Positions 32,985 through 43,059 of a DNA stretch of 64,000 nt are shown piece by piece; the first letter of the stretch is position 1, and each line of letters begins with the position of its first letter. Source of the DNA: Chitinophagaceae bacterium (GTDB taxonomy: Bacteria; Bacteroidota; Bacteroidia; Chitinophagales; Chitinophagaceae); NCBI GenBank assembly GCA_019638615.1, contig JAHBTL010000012.1, positions 62,001 to 126,000 of the forward strand, read 5' to 3'. The notes below the pieces were generated by a model. That model was not told the DNA's origin. It ran no database searches and saw nothing but the letters and a program-made list of their open reading frames with translations. The translations under genes were made by a program, and so were the position numbers.

Positions 32985-33548
32985 CTACTGATCTTCAAAT
33001 ACAAAGTCATGATTACAATCTTTCAAGCCAGGGTGATGCTGATCCTTTTCAGAAAGTATAATATCGCCTGCGGGGATTTTCCAGTCGATATTTAATGCAG
33101 GATCGTTGTACATAATGCCCCTTTCGGAAGCTTTATCATAATTCTTGTCACATTTGTACAACACCACCGCTTTTTCGCTCAGTACAGAAAATCCATGCGC
33201 AAAGCCCCTGGGAATAAGCATTTGCAGTCTGTTGTCAGCATTCAGCTCAATACCAAAGGATTTTCCATAAAAAGGTGATCCTTTTCGTATATCTACCGCT
33301 ACGTCCCAGATTCTTCCCTCCAGCACCCTTACCAGTTTCGCCTGAGCATGGGGATTGTTCTGAAAATGCAGTCCCCGTATTACACCGTAGGAAGATAAAG
33401 ATTGATTATCCTGCACCCATTGAAAGTTCAACCCTTCTTTTCTAAAAATGTTTTCATTATAGCTTTCGAAAAAATATCCCCTGGTATCTTCCAATACCAA
33501 AGGTTGAAAAACGAGTAAGCCGGGTATATCTGTTGTAGCAAAAGACAT
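32985..33548 (-). CDS. rmlC: dTDP-4-dehydrorhamnose 3,5-epimerase
   Basis: This 187-residue cupin-type epimerase has LVLEDTRGYFFESYNENIFRKEGL, FVQDNQSLSSYGVIRGLHFQ (catalytic His in GLHFQ), QAKLVRVLEGRIWDVAVDIRKGSP, and FAHGFSVLSEKAVVLYKCD. Length and order of motifs are normal. It lies between rmlB and rmlD, 52 nt after the rmlB stop. Confidence 0.96.
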   Translation of the reverse strand: MSFATTDIPGLLVFQPLVLEDTRGYFFESYNENIFRKEGLNFQWVQDNQSLSSYGVIRGLHFQNNPHAQAKLVRVLEGRIWDVAVDIRKGSPFYGKSFGIELNADNRLQMLIPRGFAHGFSVLSEKAVVLYKCDKNYDKASERGIMYNDPALNIDWKIPAGDIILSEKDQHHPGLKDCNHDFVFEDQ

Positions 33549-33600
33549 GAAACATGATTAAGCCATGAACAATGGAATGGATGAAGATAAGAATGTTTCC

Positions 33601-34662
33601 TTATCTCTTTTGATACTGATCGGCATAATATTGCTGGTAAGCCCCGGTAGTAACATGATTGACCCAGTCCTGGTTCTGCAGGTACCAGTCCACTGTTTTT
33701 TCAAGCCCTTCTTCAAACTGCAGCGATGGCTGCCAGCCAAGCTCAGTAGTCAGCTTAGCAGCATCTATAGCGTATCGCAGGTCATGACCAGCCCTGTCTT
33801 TTACATAAGCAATCAACCTGGCGGATGAACCTTCCGGACGGTCTAACTTCTTATCCATAATGGAACACAATAACATTACCAGGTCAATATTCTTCCATTC
33901 ATTGTGCCCGCCGATATTGTATTTTTCTCCCGGACGTCCCTTATGGAAAATAAGATCGATCGCCCTTGCATGATCCTCTACCCATAGCCAATCGCGTACA
34001 TTTTCTCCTTTGCCATATACAGGCAGCGGCTTACTGTGCAGGATATTATTGATCATTAAAGGAATCAGCTTTTCAGGAAAATGGTGTGACCCATAATTGT
34101 TTGAGCAGTTAGACAATACTACCGGCAGCCCATAAGTATGATGGTATGCCATCACCAAATGATCGGAAGATGCCTTGGAAGCAGAATAGGGCGAACGCGG
34201 ATCGTAGGGAGTTGTTTCAGTAAAGAAACCGGTTGCTCCCAAAGAACCATACACTTCGTCGGTAGAAACATGATAGAAGAGTTTACCCGTACTTTCTTTC
34301 CAGTTTTTTTTACAGGCATTTAAAAGAATGCCGGTTCCCAGCACATTGGTTTTAATAAAAGCCAGAGGGTCCATAATGGAACGATCTACATGGCTTTCGG
34401 CAGCCAGGTGTATAATGGCATCAAACTTATACCGCGCAAACACACGATCAACAGCCTGCTCATCGCAAATATCAATGTGCTCAAAAACGTAATTGGGGAG
34501 CTGATCTACATCTTTTAAATTTTCGAGATTACCTGCATAGGTAAGCGCATCTATATTGACGATTTGGTAACCGGGGTATTTTTTTACAAACAGCCGTATA
34601 ACATGAGAGCCGATAAAACCGGCTCCCCCTGTTATTCCAATTGTTTTATGATATGATGACAT
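33601..34662 (-). CDS. rmlB: dTDP-glucose 4,6-dehydratase
   Basis: This 353-residue NAD-dependent dehydratase makes the 4-keto-6-deoxy sugar. It has IGITGGAGFIGSHVIRLFV, HLAAESHVDRSIMDP, FYHVSTDEVYGSLG, the catalytic YSASKASSDHLVMAYHHTYGLP and SNNYGSHHFPEKLIPLMI. Its ATG overlaps the upstream stop by one base (TAATG). The partner rmlA (thymidylyltransferase) is not in this window, so dTDP-glucose must come from a gene elsewhere. Confidence 0.96.
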   Translation of the reverse strand: MSSYHKTIGITGGAGFIGSHVIRLFVKKYPGYQIVNIDALTYAGNLENLKDVDQLPNYVFEHIDICDEQAVDRVFARYKFDAIIHLAAESHVDRSIMDPLAFIKTNVLGTGILLNACKKNWKESTGKLFYHVSTDEVYGSLGATGFFTETTPYDPRSPYSASKASSDHLVMAYHHTYGLPVVLSNCSNNYGSHHFPEKLIPLMINNILHSKPLPVYGKGENVRDWLWVEDHARAIDLIFHKGRPGEKYNIGGHNEWKNIDLVMLLCSIMDKKLDRPEGSSARLIAYVKDRAGHDLRYAIDAAKLTTELGWQPSLQFEEGLEKTVDWYLQNQDWVNHVTTGAYQQYYADQYQKR

Positions 34663-35957
34663 TATAAACTCCAGTATTTCAATTTCGAAAGCCTGTTCCT
34701 GTATAACCCTTTCAGGTCTGCAAAAATAGCATTCGGATTGGTAATACTAAGCAAATAATCTTCTGAAAGATCCTTGTATTCATTGTGTGGAACCCCGAGG
34801 ATAACGGCATCGTAATTTTTACCTATTGCCGGCGATAGCGGGAATCCGTACTCGTGCTGCAGCTCTTCGCTGTCGGCATGAGGATCTACGATATCTACAT
34901 TCAGCGAAAATGCACGCAATTCCCTCACCATGTCAATGATCTTTGAATTACGGATATCGCTCACATTTTCCTTAAAGGTTGCCCCCATGATCAATACCCG
35001 CGCCCCGGTGGCTTCTTTCGAATGTTTAATAATATGCTGAACTACTTTTTTTGCGACATACAGTGGCATTTCATCATTGATAACCCTTCCTGCAAGGATT
35101 ACCCGTGAATCGTAGCCAAGCGCGCTGGATTTGTAAGTAAGATAATAAGGGTCTACCCCGATACAGTGGCCGCCAACCAGTCCCGGCTGAAACTTCAGAA
35201 AGTTCCATTTGGTTCCGGCCGCTTCCAGCACCTCGAAAGTATTAATGCCTATCATGTCGAAAATGATTGACAGCTCATTCATCAACGCAATGTTAAGATC
35301 GCGTTGCGTATTCTCTATTATTTTCGCAGCTTCGGCAACCTTGATACAAGAAGCCCTGTGTACGCCGGCTTTTACTACAATTTCATACGTTTTGGCAATT
35401 TCCTCCAGCGCGCCGGCATCCGAGCCGGAAACCACTTTAATGATTTTCGCCAGTGTATGTTCTTTATCTCCCGGATTAATGCGCTCCGGAGAATAGCCCA
35501 GCTTAAAATCTTCTCCCATTTTAAGCCCGCTTAACTTTTCAATAATGGGCAAACAATCTTCTTCCGTACAGCCGGGATATACGGTTGACTCGTATACCAC
35601 ATAATCGCCTTTCTTAATTACTTTGCCGATTGTTTCCGAAGCTTTTGTAACGGGTATCAGGTCGGGCACATTGTGCTCGTCTACCGGCGTGGGAACCGCT
35701 ACAATAAAAAACCTGGCTTCCTTTAATACATCCAGCGAATTGGTAAAAACAATATCTGAATTTTCAAAAGCAGACGAATCGAGCTCATTGCTGGGATCAA
35801 TTCCGTTTTTCATCATCTCAATGCGCTTTGCATTGATGTCGAAACCAATTACACTTACTTTTTTAGCAAATTCCAGCGCTATGGGCAAGCCAACATAGCC
35901 TAAGCCAATTACTGCGAGCTTGGCCTTCTTATCAATGATATCCTGGTAAATTAACAT
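34662..35957 (-). CDS. Nucleotide sugar dehydrogenase (UDP-HexNAc type)
   Basis: This 431-residue member of the UDP-glucose/GDP-mannose dehydrogenase family has an N-terminal Rossmann domain (KLAVIGLGYVGLPIALEFAKK), FIVAVPTPVDEHNVPDL, YESTVYPGCTEEDC, and the catalytic-cysteine region GGHCIGVDPYYLTYKS. The VPTPVD and GGHCIGVDPYYL forms are those of UDP-N-acetyl-hexosamine dehydrogenases such as WbpO/TviB, rather than UDP-glucose dehydrogenase. The exact sugar cannot be fixed from sequence. It is translationally coupled to rmlB. Confidence 0.88.
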   Translation of the reverse strand: MLIYQDIIDKKAKLAVIGLGYVGLPIALEFAKKVSVIGFDINAKRIEMMKNGIDPSNELDSSAFENSDIVFTNSLDVLKEARFFIVAVPTPVDEHNVPDLIPVTKASETIGKVIKKGDYVVYESTVYPGCTEEDCLPIIEKLSGLKMGEDFKLGYSPERINPGDKEHTLAKIIKVVSGSDAGALEEIAKTYEIVVKAGVHRASCIKVAEAAKIIENTQRDLNIALMNELSIIFDMIGINTFEVLEAAGTKWNFLKFQPGLVGGHCIGVDPYYLTYKSSALGYDSRVILAGRVINDEMPLYVAKKVVQHIIKHSKEATGARVLIMGATFKENVSDIRNSKIIDMVRELRAFSLNVDIVDPHADSEELQHEYGFPLSPAIGKNYDAVILGVPHNEYKDLSEDYLLSITNPNAIFADLKGLYRNRLSKLKYWSL

Positions 35958-35961
35958 GGGT

Positions 35962-36936
35962 TTATTTTTTAAATTCTTTAGGCAATTTATAAAGTTCTTC
36001 TTTAGGGAGGGTACTGAAATAATCGTATGTTAATTTCAATCCTTCCGCCCTGCTAATCAATGGCTGCCACCCCAAAATTTCCTTTGCTTTGCTTATATCC
36101 GGCTGTCGCTGTTTAGGATCGTCAACAGGTAACGGTTTATATACAATTTTCTGATTGGTGCCGGTCAATTTTATTATTTCTTCTGCAAAATCTTTTAAAC
36201 TGATTTCATCAGGGTTACCAATATTAACAGGATAGGGATAATCACTATGTAATAACCGGTATATTCCTTCAATCAAATCGTCGACATAGCAAAACGAACG
36301 GGTTTGAGAACCATCTCCAAACACTGTTAAATCTTCACCGCGCAATGCCTGCCCTATGAAAGCAGGAAGCGCCCTGCCATCGTTAAGGCGCATACGAGGA
36401 CCATACGTATTGAATATTCTGACTATTCTTGTTTCAAGGTGGTGATAGGTGTGGTATGCCATGGTAATAGCTTCCTGGAAACGTTTGGCTTCGTCGTAAA
36501 CTCCGCGGGGGCCTACGGGATTTACATTCCCCCAGTAATCTTCGGTTTGAGGATGCACCAACGGATCGCCATAAATTTCCGAAGTAGAAGCGATCAGCAC
36601 TCTTGCACCTTTGCTTTTAGCCAATCCCAGGCAATTGTGTATACCCAACGATCCTACTTTTAAAGTAGGTATAGGGATTTTCAGGTAGTCAATCGGGCTC
36701 GCAGGAGAAGCAAAATGTAGAATGTAATCTAATGTACCGGGTACATGGATGAACCTGGAAACATCGTGGTGATAAAACTCGAATGATTCCAGCGGAAATA
36801 AATGCTCAATATTTTTAAGATCACCGGTAATCAGGTTATCCATTCCTATTACATGATACCCTTCTTTTATGAAACGATCACACAAATGAGACCCTAAAAA
36901 TCCGGCAGCGCCGGTAATCAATATTCTTTTTTGCAT
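35962..36936 (-). CDS. UDP-glucuronate decarboxylase-type SDR
   Basis: From the ATG at 36936 the protein is 324 residues and begins [20 protein letters not shown]. The frame is open 69 nt further but would run into the upstream gene. It shows [71 protein letters not shown] (Tyr-x3-Lys) and [21 protein letters not shown], a close match to UDP-xylose synthase. With UDP-glucose dehydrogenase 4 nt upstream, it should make UDP-xylose from UDP-glucuronate. Confidence 0.9.
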   Translation of the reverse strand: MQKRILITGAAGFLGSHLCDRFIKEGYHVIGMDNLITGDLKNIEHLFPLESFEFYHHDVSRFIHVPGTLDYILHFASPASPIDYLKIPIPTLKVGSLGIHNCLGLAKSKGARVLIASTSEIYGDPLVHPQTEDYWGNVNPVGPRGVYDEAKRFQEAITMAYHTYHHLETRIVRIFNTYGPRMRLNDGRALPAFIGQALRGEDLTVFGDGSQTRSFCYVDDLIEGIYRLLHSDYPYPVNIGNPDEISLKDFAEEIIKLTGTNQKIVYKPLPVDDPKQRQPDISKAKEILGWQPLISRAEGLKLTYDYFSTLPKEELYKLPKEFKK

Positions 36937-36940
36937 AGCC

Positions 36941-38299
36941 TTATTTTGGAACAACGAGGGCGCGCCCAATACTTTCGTAATAAAAGCCAAGTCCCCCGAT
37001 GGCATTTATGTCGAAAAGGTTTCGTCCGTCAAATATCACCTTGTTCTTTATTTTAGATACTATTTTCAGGAAGTCCGGTGTCCGGAATTCGTTCCATTCC
37101 GTTGCAATAACCAGTGCGTCGGCGTCTTTTAAACAATCATACTGGTTATCAGCAAAGACAATCTTATCGCCCAGCACCTGCTTTACATTATTCATCGCTT
37201 CAGGATCGTAAGCCTCAACAGAAGCTCCTTCTTTTAGCAAAGCGTCTATTATATATAAAGCCGGCGCTTCCCGTATATCATCCGTATTGGGTTTAAATGC
37301 CAGCCCCCAAACAGCAATTTTTTTTCCTGACAGGTTATTATCAAAATACGCTTTTATTTTAGGAACAAGATGAAGCTTTTGCCTTTCATTCACATCCATT
37401 ACTGCATTCAGAATCTTAAAATCATACTTTACGTCTTCCGAACTTTTTACCAGGGCCTGCACATCTTTGGGAAAACAGCTTCCCCCATAGCCGATACCCG
37501 GAAATAAAAAGCGTTTGCCGATCCGGTCGTCGCTCCCTATTCCCTTCCGTACCATATCAACATCAGCTCCCAGTTTTTCGCAGAGCTGCGCAATTTCATT
37601 CATAAACGAAATTTTGGTAGCTAAAAATGAGTTGGCAGCATATTTAGTGAGTTCAGCAGAGCGAAGATCCATGTGAATGACGGGATTCCCCTGTCTTACA
37701 AAAGGCGCATACAGGTCATTCATTACTTTTCTGGCTTTTTCAGACGAAGCGCCTATCACTACCCTGTCGGGTTTCATAAAATCATCTACAGCAACCCCTT
37801 CTCTCAAAAACTCAGGATTCGATACTACATCAAAAGCGCCGATGCTTTTAAGATCCTGCCCCCCGGATAAAGCTTCTTTTGAGCTTTCAATGATGGCAGC
37901 TTCTACCTTTTCTGCCGTTCCAACCGGCACAGTACTTTTGTCAACGATCACTTTGTACTGCCCGGGTCTTATTATTTTACCCAGATCTTTTGCCACCCCC
38001 AGCACATACTTCAGATCAGCAGAACCATCTTCGCCCGGCGGGGTGGGCAAAGCCAGGAAAATCACGTCTGCATCTTCCACTCCTTTAGCAAGGTTATTCG
38101 TAAAATAAAGTCGTTCTTCTTTGATATTGCGTAAGAAAATTTTCTCCAAACCCGGCTCATAAATGGTTATCTGCCCCGACGATAATTTCTTTACTTTATT
38201 TTCATCTATGTCTATACAGGTTACACTATTGCCTGTTTCTGCAAAACATGTTCCTGTTACAAGTCCCACATAGCCGGTGCCTACTACTGCAATTTTCAT
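36941..38299 (-). CDS. ugd: UDP-glucose 6-dehydrogenase
   Basis: This 452-residue enzyme oxidises UDP-glucose to UDP-glucuronate. It has [22 protein letters not shown], the family region [58 protein letters not shown], and the catalytic cysteine in [14 protein letters not shown]. It supplies the substrate for the downstream decarboxylase-like gene. Its product also serves directly as a polysaccharide precursor. Confidence 0.95.
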   Translation of the reverse strand: MKIAVVGTGYVGLVTGTCFAETGNSVTCIDIDENKVKKLSSGQITIYEPGLEKIFLRNIKEERLYFTNNLAKGVEDADVIFLALPTPPGEDGSADLKYVLGVAKDLGKIIRPGQYKVIVDKSTVPVGTAEKVEAAIIESSKEALSGGQDLKSIGAFDVVSNPEFLREGVAVDDFMKPDRVVIGASSEKARKVMNDLYAPFVRQGNPVIHMDLRSAELTKYAANSFLATKISFMNEIAQLCEKLGADVDMVRKGIGSDDRIGKRFLFPGIGYGGSCFPKDVQALVKSSEDVKYDFKILNAVMDVNERQKLHLVPKIKAYFDNNLSGKKIAVWGLAFKPNTDDIREAPALYIIDALLKEGASVEAYDPEAMNNVKQVLGDKIVFADNQYDCLKDADALVIATEWNEFRTPDFLKIVSKIKNKVIFDGRNLFDINAIGGLGFYYESIGRALVVPK

Positions 38300-38312
38300 A
38301 TTTGTTCAGTGT

Positions 38313-39443
38313 TTATGAATGTGTGAATTCGTTTACCTTTCCTGTAATCAAAGCAAGCTGGTCGTTGTCTAACTCGGTATGGATGGGAAGTGAAATCACT
38401 CTCTGCGTTAACCAGTCTGTAACAGGTAACTCAAAAGCGGATCCGCCAAACGATTCGAACATTTTTTGCCTGTGCGCAGGCACAGGATAGTAAATCATAG
38501 AAGGGATATCATGGGAGGCAAGAAATTCGTGCAACTGATTGCGGTTTATCTCCTTTAATATTAATGTATATTGATGATATACATGATTGGTATACGCCGC
38601 GACAAAAGGAGCGGTAATATTGGGATTGCCCGCAAATGCATTGTTGTAGAACGCTGCAGCTTTTTGCCTTGCAGCAATGTATTCATTTAACTTTTTCAGC
38701 TTTACATTCAGCACAGCCGCCTGCAAGGTATCCAGCCTGGAATTACACCCTACCACATCATGATAATACCGGGCGCTTTGTCCGTGATTGGCTATCATTT
38801 TCAGCCTGGCTGCTAATTGATCGTCATTGGTACATATCGCTCCCCCATCTCCGTAACATCCCAGGTTTTTAGAAGGGAAGAACGACGTACAACCTATCGT
38901 ACCTATCGTGCCTGTTTTTTGGGTGGTCCCATTTTTAAAAGTATAATCACAGCCTATTGCCTGGGCATTGTCTTCTACTACATATAAATTATGTTGGGTT
39001 GCAATCTGCATAATGGCTTCCATATTGGCAGCCTGACCATACAAATGAACAGGTACAATTGCTTTGGTTTTTGAAGTAATGGCTTTTTCAATGGACTCCA
39101 CATTCATGCAAAAGGTATCAGGATCAACATCCACAAAAACAGGCTTCAGTCGCAGCAATGCAATCACTTCGGTCGTAGCTATGTAAGTAAAGGAAGGCGT
39201 AATGACTTCGTCTCCGGGTTGTAAACCCAGCGCCATTAACGCTATTTGCAATGCATCGGTACCGTTGGCACAGGGTATAACATGTTTTACCTGCAAATAT
39301 GTTCCAAGGTTTTCCGTAAAATCCTGTACCGCTTTTCCATTAATAAAGGCGCAGCTATCCAGCACATCATGTATCGCAGCATCTACATCGCGTTTAATAT
39401 GTTCATACTGCTTTTTTAAATCAACCATTTGAATAGGCCGCAT
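38313..39443 (-). CDS. DegT/DnrJ/EryC1/StrS sugar aminotransferase
   Basis: The start is set at the ATG 39443 (376 residues, MRPIQMVDLKKQYEHIKRDV). The frame is open to 39560 but overlaps waaA and its promoter. This PLP enzyme of surface-sugar synthesis has GTDALQIALMALGLQPGDEVITPSFTYIAT, VEDNAQAIGCDYTFKNG, the PLP-lysine region GCTSFFPSKNLGCYGDGGAI, and GCNSRLDTLQAAVLNVKL. It aminates a keto sugar, probably for an exopolysaccharide or O-antigen. It is first in the minus-strand operon that ends with rmlD. Confidence 0.93.
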   Translation of the reverse strand: MRPIQMVDLKKQYEHIKRDVDAAIHDVLDSCAFINGKAVQDFTENLGTYLQVKHVIPCANGTDALQIALMALGLQPGDEVITPSFTYIATTEVIALLRLKPVFVDVDPDTFCMNVESIEKAITSKTKAIVPVHLYGQAANMEAIMQIATQHNLYVVEDNAQAIGCDYTFKNGTTQKTGTIGTIGCTSFFPSKNLGCYGDGGAICTNDDQLAARLKMIANHGQSARYYHDVVGCNSRLDTLQAAVLNVKLKKLNEYIAARQKAAAFYNNAFAGNPNITAPFVAAYTNHVYHQYTLILKEINRNQLHEFLASHDIPSMIYYPVPAHRQKMFESFGGSAFELPVTDWLTQRVISLPIHTELDNDQLALITGKVNEFTHS

Positions 39444-39467
39444 AACCTCATTATTTTTAAATGGGTG

Positions 39468-39500
39468 CAAAAATAGTAAAATATATACAGGATAATCAAT
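39468..39500 (-). promoter_or_regulatory. Promoter of the nucleotide-sugar operon
   Basis: Minus-strand TATTTTTG (39475-39468) matches TAnnTTTG, with ATTG (39500-39497) 21 nt upstream as a -33 box. RNA should start near 39462, which supports the start codon at 39443. A back-to-back promoter serves waaA. Confidence 0.5.
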
Positions 39501-39506
39501 AGGTAT

Positions 39507-39514
39507 TAGATTTG
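39507..39514 (+). promoter_or_regulatory. Candidate promoter -7 box of waaA
   Basis: TAGATTTG is a perfect TAnnTTTG box 27 nt before the GTG start at 39541. No clear -33 box is seen. With the minus-strand promoter at 39468 it forms a compact divergent control region. Confidence 0.4.
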
Positions 39515-39540
39515 TAACATATTTTAATACATAGCAAATA

Positions 39541-40815
39541 GTGATTACCTTATTATACAATACTTTTACCGTTTTTTACGGATTGGGCATCCGGCTTGCT
39601 TCCTTGTGGAATCCTAAAGCAAAACGCTGGGTCCGGGGAAGAAAAAACATCTTTTCAAGGCTAAAGACCGCCGTTGATAATTTACCAAAAGATAATAAGG
39701 GCGTGGTGTGGATGCATTGTGCCTCGCTGGGCGAGTTTGAGCAGGGCCGCCCGGTGATAGAGCAACTAAAAAAGGATAATCCCCGTATTTCCATAGTAAT
39801 AACATTCTTTTCCCCCTCGGGCTATGAAATAAGGAAAAATTATACCGGCGCTGACCTTGTTTTTTACCTGCCATTAGATACACCCCGGAATGCAAAACAA
39901 TTTGTCAATATGGTCAAACCTACCCTGGTATTGTGGATACGTTACGAATTCTGGTTTCATTACCTGCATGAACTTAAAAAAAAGCAGGTACCCGTATTAC
40001 TGGTATCAGGCGTATTCAGGGAAGGCGATATCTTTTTTAAAAAATATGGCCAATACTGGCGCAATACATTAAAGAATTTCTCCCATTTTTTTGTACAAAC
40101 CCCCGAGTCTGAAACCATGCTCCGTACCATAGGGTTTACGCAAAATGTAACACTGTCGGGAGATACCCGTTTCGACAGGGTTTCGGCTATTGCGGAGGAC
40201 TTTAGCCCTATTCCTGAAATCGCTTCATTTTGCAGCGGACATAAGGTGCTGGTAGCAGGAAGCACCTGGACGGATGATGAAGAAGAGCTGACACACTATG
40301 TACGGGTAAATAAAGATATCCGTTTTATTATAGCGCCGCACGAGGTAGATGAGGAGAATATAAAAGATGTACAAAAGGAGTTCCCGTCCTCTGTCCGTTT
40401 TTCTGTATTAAAGCAACAAGGAATGCCCGGCAACACGCCCCTGCCTGTTAATGCAGTTATTATTGATAATATAGGAATGCTCTCCCGGTTGTACTATTAT
40501 GCCGACGTGGCTTATGTAGGCGGCGGTTTTGGTACAGGCTTGCACAATATACTGGAGGCGGCAGTTTACGGTAAGCCTGTGATTTTCGGACCCTATTACC
40601 AGGATCATTACGAAGCTATTGAAATGGAAGCGGCGGGCGGCGCCACCAGCATAGAAAACGCACTGGAACTGGAAACTGTCTTAAACCGTTTTTGGAACAA
40701 CCCGGACGGGTTAAAAAAGAGCGGGGAAGCAGCGGGGATCTACATTCGATCCAACACGGGCGCTACCGAAAAAATTACCGGCTATATTCAAAGGAACCGC
40801 CTTCTTACCAACTGA
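39541..40815 (+). CDS. waaA: 3-deoxy-D-manno-octulosonic acid transferase
   Basis: This 424-residue GT30 enzyme transfers Kdo from CMP-Kdo to lipid A at the inner membrane. It starts at a GTG with an N-terminal hydrophobic anchor (ITLLYNTFTVFYGLGIRLASL). GVVWMHCASLGEFEQGRPVIEQL carries the family catalytic Glu. VLWIRYEFWFHYLHELKKKQVPVLLVSG, VLVAGSTWTDDEE and VAYVGGGFGTGLHNILEAAVYGKPVIFGP follow. Length is normal. The 3' end overlaps the convergent hypothetical gene by 28 nt. Confidence 0.95.
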   Translation: MITLLYNTFTVFYGLGIRLASLWNPKAKRWVRGRKNIFSRLKTAVDNLPKDNKGVVWMHCASLGEFEQGRPVIEQLKKDNPRISIVITFFSPSGYEIRKNYTGADLVFYLPLDTPRNAKQFVNMVKPTLVLWIRYEFWFHYLHELKKKQVPVLLVSGVFREGDIFFKKYGQYWRNTLKNFSHFFVQTPESETMLRTIGFTQNVTLSGDTRFDRVSAIAEDFSPIPEIASFCSGHKVLVAGSTWTDDEEELTHYVRVNKDIRFIIAPHEVDEENIKDVQKEFPSSVRFSVLKQQGMPGNTPLPVNAVIIDNIGMLSRLYYYADVAYVGGGFGTGLHNILEAAVYGKPVIFGPYYQDHYEAIEMEAAGGATSIENALELETVLNRFWNNPDGLKKSGEAAGIYIRSNTGATEKITGYIQRNRLLTN

Positions 40816-41495
40816 TCAAATTGCTTTACCGAAGGATGATCTTCTTTCCACCCCAGTTTTAGCTTGAGTTCCCGCTGTATCCAGAATTCTGCTTCGGGGT
40901 ATATGGTAAAATGATTGATCGTTTTTAAAGAACGCTCATACATGGCTTCATCTCCCCTGAAAAGCTCCGTAATAAAAATATACCGGTCGTTCAGTCCAAT
41001 GGCTTTCTTAATATCCTTAAGCGGTTCTTCTTTTAGCTTTTCAGCCAGTTCAACTTTGGGCTGATGCAACCTTTCGTTCAGGGAAAGTTCCCTGTCGCCA
41101 ATTACCTCGTTCAGCTCTTTTACCTGTGGCTGGTGCGCCAAAGTAGGCACTTCCTCCAGCACATTAAATCGCTTTCTTTCCACAACAGGCGCTTCCTTTT
41201 TTGCCGCACCTTCCGAAGCCGCAGGGTACTTCTCTTCAGGTTGTTCTGCTTCGTTTATGAATGAAGAATCGCTTTCTGCATTCTCCTGCGCCGTGCCTGC
41301 CTCATTACCCGCCATAGAAATACCGGCAGGCATTAACACGGAAATTTTTTTGCGCTCCGGAGCATTTTGATGTTGTTGTTTCAGCAGGAACAATTCTGTT
41401 TGCAACATTTGCACCACATGAATAATCTGATCGGGGGAAGCACGTTGCTGATAAAGTTCCTGTAATTTACTAATCAAAACGCCGATACGTTCCAT
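40788..41495 (-). CDS. Conserved hypothetical protein with coiled N-terminus
   Basis: This 235-residue soluble protein has three parts: an N-terminal helix ([14 protein letters not shown], about 4-48), a low-complexity acidic Glu/Ala-rich middle (about 60-120), and a conserved C-terminal domain ([38 protein letters not shown]). The last part recurs in Bacteroidota hypothetical proteins. Function is unknown. Its 3' end overlaps waaA tail-to-tail by 28 nt. Confidence 0.75.
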   Translation of the reverse strand: MERIGVLISKLQELYQQRASPDQIIHVVQMLQTELFLLKQQHQNAPERKKISVLMPAGISMAGNEAGTAQENAESDSSFINEAEQPEEKYPAASEGAAKKEAPVVERKRFNVLEEVPTLAHQPQVKELNEVIGDRELSLNERLHQPKVELAEKLKEEPLKDIKKAIGLNDRYIFITELFRGDEAMYERSLKTINHFTIYPEAEFWIQRELKLKLGWKEDHPSVKQFDQLVRRRFL

Positions 41496-41620
41496 TTGAA
41501 TGTGGTATTTTTGCCCGCCTGAACAGAATTACCTGGGCAGGCACACCTGCTGTTGAGGTATTTTTAATTTTTATTGAAGGTACAAAGAACTTACAAACAC
41601 CTTGCCATAAAAATCATAAA

Positions 41621-42190
41621 ATGTTTATAGAACCACATATCAATGGCGAAAGAAGGGGATGGATCGAAGTGATCTGCGGCTCTATGTTCAGCGGAAAAAC
41701 GGAAGAGCTCATCAGGAGACTGAAGAGAGCGAGGATAGCCAACATGAAAGTTGAAATATTTAAACCCGCTATAGATAAGCGTTACAGGGAAAAGGAAATA
41801 GTGTCGCACGACGAAAACTCAATCGTATCTACACCGGTAGAAAGTGCACATTCCATTTTATTGCTCACCAACGAAGTAGACGTGGTTGGCATTGATGAAG
41901 CACAGTTCTTTGATGAACAGATAACCGATGTTTGCAACCGGCTGGCATTGCGCGGAACACGTGTTATAGTGGCAGGGCTCGACATGGATTACGCCGGTAA
42001 GCCTTTTGGGCAAATACCCTTTTTGCTGGCAACCGCCGATTATATTACCAAGCTCCATGCGATATGTGTGATATGTGGCAATATAGCCAGCTACTCCTAC
42101 CGAAAAACTCCTCACGAAGCGCAGGTGCTATTAGGGGAAAAAGACATATACGAACCCCGGTGCAGGCATTGCTATAATTTGGAGGAATGA
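41621..42190 (+). CDS. tdk: Thymidine kinase
   Basis: This 189-residue enzyme phosphorylates thymidine with ATP for salvage. The P-loop [17 protein letters not shown], the Walker B-like [31 protein letters not shown], and the zinc cysteines in HAICVICGN and EPRCRHCYN are all in place. Length is normal. A GC-rich inverted repeat (GCCTG/CAGGC, about 41517-41548) lies in the gap upstream. Confidence 0.96.
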   Translation: MFIEPHINGERRGWIEVICGSMFSGKTEELIRRLKRARIANMKVEIFKPAIDKRYREKEIVSHDENSIVSTPVESAHSILLLTNEVDVVGIDEAQFFDEQITDVCNRLALRGTRVIVAGLDMDYAGKPFGQIPFLLATADYITKLHAICVICGNIASYSYRKTPHEAQVLLGEKDIYEPRCRHCYNLEE

Positions 42191-42335
42191 TGGAATTTAT
42201 GATTTGAAATTTGAAATTTAAGATTTGTGGTTTTTAGTTTACAGTTACAAACTTGAAACCTGTAACTTGAAACCTGTAACTTGAAACCTGAGACCTGTAA
42301 TTCGTAACCATAAACTCCAAACCTGCAACCCATAA
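42191..42335. repeat. Phrase-like intergenic repeat, copy 6 (fold-back)
   Basis: This copy holds tandem AACTTGAAACCTGT units and a left/right fold-back: GGTTTTTAGTTTACAGTTAC (42229-42248) against GTAACCATAAACTCCAAACC (42304-42323), 16 of 20 pairs. It lies between tdk and ccmB. Confidence 0.8.
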
Positions 42336-42344
42336 CTTTACTTC

Positions 42345-43001
42345 ATGTACAAACACATCGTCACACTTTTAAAAAAAGACCTGTTGCTGGAGCTGAGGCA
42401 ACAATATACCTTTTATGGTGTGCTGCTGTATGTAGCGTCTACCATTTTCGTATTGTATCTTTCTCTGGAACAGCCCGAAACCAATGTATGGAATGGTTTG
42501 TTCTGGATGATCCAGCTTTTTATTTGTGTAAATGCAGTCGCTAAAAGCTTCCTCCAAGAAACAAAGGGCAGGATGCTTTATTTTTACTCCATTGCAGGCC
42601 CCGTGCAATTCATCATTGCCAAACTGGTATACAATATCATTATTATGCTGCTTATGAGCAGTATCAGTCTTTTGCTGTTCCAGCTTTTGCTTGGAAATCC
42701 TTTGATCCATTTCTGGCAGTTTGCCGGCATTGTCTGCCTGGGCTCCATCAGCCTGAGCCTCGTATTTACCATGCTTGCTGCCATAGCCGCCAAAGCACAG
42801 CAACAGGCATCGCTGATGGCTATCATGGGATTTCCTGTTATCATTCCGCAGTTGTTGTTATTAATGCGTATTTCAAAAGCGGGATTAGGAGAAATTTTTA
42901 AGGAAAGCGCTCTGAGCGATATGGTGTGGCTGCTGACAGGTTTGAACGGGCTGGTAATGATAATGGCGGTTATCCTGTTCCCTTTTTTGTGGAAAGATTA
43001 A
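42345..43001 (+). CDS. ccmB: CcmB-like haem exporter membrane subunit
   Basis: This 218-residue protein has six or so hydrophobic segments and the CcmB start (HIVTLLKKDLLLELRQQYTFYGVLLYVASTIFVLYL). A conserved SFLQETKGRMLYFYSIAGPVQFIIAKLVYN stretch and a TMLAAIAAKAQQQASLMAIMGFPVIIPQLL unit follow. In system I it pairs with the CcmA ATPase, which is not in this window. A cytochrome assembly gene follows by 58 nt. Confidence 0.88.
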   Translation: MYKHIVTLLKKDLLLELRQQYTFYGVLLYVASTIFVLYLSLEQPETNVWNGLFWMIQLFICVNAVAKSFLQETKGRMLYFYSIAGPVQFIIAKLVYNIIIMLLMSSISLLLFQLLLGNPLIHFWQFAGIVCLGSISLSLVFTMLAAIAAKAQQQASLMAIMGFPVIIPQLLLLMRISKAGLGEIFKESALSDMVWLLTGLNGLVMIMAVILFPFLWKD

Positions 43002-43059
43002 AGTGCATTGAACATTGGGGAAATTGGCGTAGGTTTGTCACTCTAATAAATTCAAAGGG

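Noticed and set aside
42191-42335. CRISPR array in the repeated AACTTGAAACCTGT segment
   Set aside because: Units are about 12-14 nt, directly adjoining and unequal, without spacers or cas genes.
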